Positions 4,664-5,616 of a stretch of DNA of 5,616 nt are shown here, in pieces. The stretch covers positions 1 to 5,616 of the forward strand of contig JAAXQB010000046.1 of the NCBI GenBank assembly GCA_012329085.1, read 5' to 3'. This DNA comes from Methanosarcinales archaeon (GTDB taxonomy: Archaea > Halobacteriota > Methanosarcinia > Methanosarcinales > Methanosarcinaceae). Under the pieces are notes generated by a model, which was given only the letters and a program-made list of their open reading frames with translations, made no database searches and was not told where the DNA came from. Numbering within the stretch: position 1 is the first letter of the stretch; every line of letters begins with the position of its first letter. A program made the position numbers and the translations under genes.

Positions 4664-5616
4664 GGTTTACCTCATCGGCATTGGCGGCATTGGTGTATCA
4701 GCCATTGCGCAATATTATTTGAGTCGGGGTTGGCAAGTTTCCGGCTCTGACTTGGAAGATTCTGAAATTTTGCAGCTCCTCAAAGGAAAGGGAGCCAAAG
4801 TTTATGTTGGTAAACAAAAAAAAGAAAATATAGCGAAAGATATAGATTTAGTAATTTACAGCTCAGCAGTTCAGTCAGATAATCCAGAAATGAAAGTAGC
4901 GGAAAAACTAGGAATTAAATGTTTAAGTTATTCTGAGGCGCTTGGCAAATTAACAAAAGAATATTTTACTATTGCGATTACTGGCACTCATGGCAAAAGT
5001 ACAGCTACAACAATGCTTAGTTTGCTATTGATTAAAGCTGGTTTAGACCCGACTGTAATTGTTGGTACAAAAGTTAAAGAACTTGGAAATAGTAATTTTA
5101 GAATAGGAGAGAGTAGATATTTAATAATTGAGGCCTGTGAACATAAAGAGTCGTTTTTAAATTATTTTCCTGATATTGCAGTAATTACTAATATTGAGCC
5201 AGATCATTTGGATTATTTTAAGAATTTCAATAATGTCAAAAAAGCGTTTACTAAATTTGCTAAGAAACTAAAAAAAGGAGGAGTATTAATTACAGAAAAT
5301 GAGTATAAAAATTCAAAAGATGCAGAAAAATTAAAAAAGATTTTGAAAGTACCAGGAGAATATAATATTAATAACGCTTTGGCTGTCTTAGCTGTTGCTC
5401 GAGCATTAAAAATTCCTGACAATATCTCTTTTAAAGCATTGTCAGAATATCGTGATTGTTGGCGTCGCTTTGAAATCAAGGAGTTTCAAATTTCAAATTT
5501 CAAATTTCAAATTATAAGCGACTATGCTCATCATCCAACAGAAATAAAAGCTACTTTAAAAGCAGTGAGAGAAAAATATCCAAACAAGAAAATTTTGTGT
5601 GTTTTTCAGCCTCATC
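4659..5616 (+). CDS. murC: UDP-N-acetylmuramate--L-alanine ligase MurC, 3' end cut by window
   Basis: ATG 4659 opens a frame that runs off the right edge (319 residues seen; the family has about 430-490). MurC adds L-alanine to UDP-MurNAc with ATP, the first peptide step of peptidoglycan synthesis, in the cytoplasm. Visible signatures are the N-terminal nucleotide-sugar binding loop GIGGIGVSAIA (7-17), the ATP-binding P-loop TGTHGKST (108-115), EACEHKESF (158-166), TNIEPDHLDYF (177-187) and WRRFE with DYAHHPTEI (268-272, 288-296). The ligase C-terminal domain is only partly inside the window. A heptamer tract codes FQISNFKFQI (276-285) just before DYAHHP, where the family has a variable hairpin. 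No Shine-Dalgarno is seen; the gene lies 27 nt after thpR. The first ~140 bases look richer in GC than the rest. Confidence 0.95.
   Translation, partial: MKVYLIGIGGIGVSAIAQYYLSRGWQVSGSDLEDSEILQLLKGKGAKVYVGKQKKENIAKDIDLVIYSSAVQSDNPEMKVAEKLGIKCLSYSEALGKLTKEYFTIAITGTHGKSTATTMLSLLLIKAGLDPTVIVGTKVKELGNSNFRIGESRYLIIEACEHKESFLNYFPDIAVITNIEPDHLDYFKNFNNVKKAFTKFAKKLKKGGVLITENEYKNSKDAEKLKKILKVPGEYNINNALAVLAVARALKIPDNISFKALSEYRDCWRRFEIKEFQISNFKFQIISDYAHHPTEIKATLKAVREKYPNKKILCVFQPH
5484..5511 (+). repeat. Four tandem TTTCAAA heptamers inside murC
   Basis: Exact copies lie at 5484-5490, 5491-5497, 5498-5504 and 5505-5511. Three units equal 21 bp, read in frame as the 7-residue period FQISNFK. TTTGAAAT (5469-5476) just upstream can pair with ATTTCAAA in the tract. 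The units differ from those before murC (GTTTCAA) only by A for G when aligned, so the two tracts look related. Confidence 0.9.

Noticed and set aside
5213..5479. 88-codon minus-strand ORF
   Set aside because: It is antisense to conserved MurC sequence with no promoter or start signal of its own.
1..5616. UGA recoding to glycine (as in some CPR lineages)
   Set aside because: No conserved region contains an in-frame TGA, and all large genes end with TAA or TAG in the standard code.

Overview
The window is AT-rich, densely packed bacterial DNA. The gene set (NfeD protease, stomatin, ThpR, a protein with a family X polymerase lyase domain, MurC), short gaps, starts without a clear Shine-Dalgarno, and heptamer repeats of the TTTCAA type suggest a small-genome bacterium of the Patescibacteria/CPR (Parcubacteria-like) kind. 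That placement is inference. MurC shows that it is a bacterium with peptidoglycan synthesis. The standard code fits all genes; nothing supports UGA recoding.

Layout. (1) Bases 1-524: 3' end of an ABC transporter permease of the MacB/FtsX type, cut by the left edge. (2) 544-1833 and 1838-2599: a long-form NfeD membrane serine protease followed 4 nt later by a stomatin/SPFH protein, the classic protease-stomatin pair. A promoter-like site (TTGACA, 17 bp, TAAGAT) lies in the end of the permease gene, and a strong hairpin terminator follows the stomatin gene. (3) 2600-2925: no large gene, but not empty. It holds that terminator, an extended -10 promoter, a 25-codon ORF for one hydrophobic helix, and a second 14-bp terminator, so it looks like a self-contained small transcription unit (sRNA or micropeptide). 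(4) 3968 down to 2926, minus strand: a two-gene operon of orphan domains. The first protein has the N-terminal lyase/helix-hairpin-helix domain of family X DNA polymerases joined to an unrecognised C-terminal region, with no polymerase palm. The second is a free-standing C-terminal domain of methionyl-tRNA formyltransferase with no catalytic domain. (5) 4053-4631: ThpR, an RNA 2',3'-cyclic phosphodiesterase, transcribed divergently from the orphan-domain operon through two promoters that physically overlap. (6) 4659 to the right edge: murC, cut at residue 319.

Working together: NfeD and stomatin probably form one membrane quality-control module. ThpR, the lyase-domain protein and the Fmt-C protein are all predicted to touch nucleic acid (RNA ends, DNA, tRNA), but a shared pathway is not shown. 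MurC is peptidoglycan housekeeping. The least expected items are the orphan-domain operon, the small transcription unit at about 2698-2895, and two related heptamer tracts, one just before murC and one inside its coding sequence.
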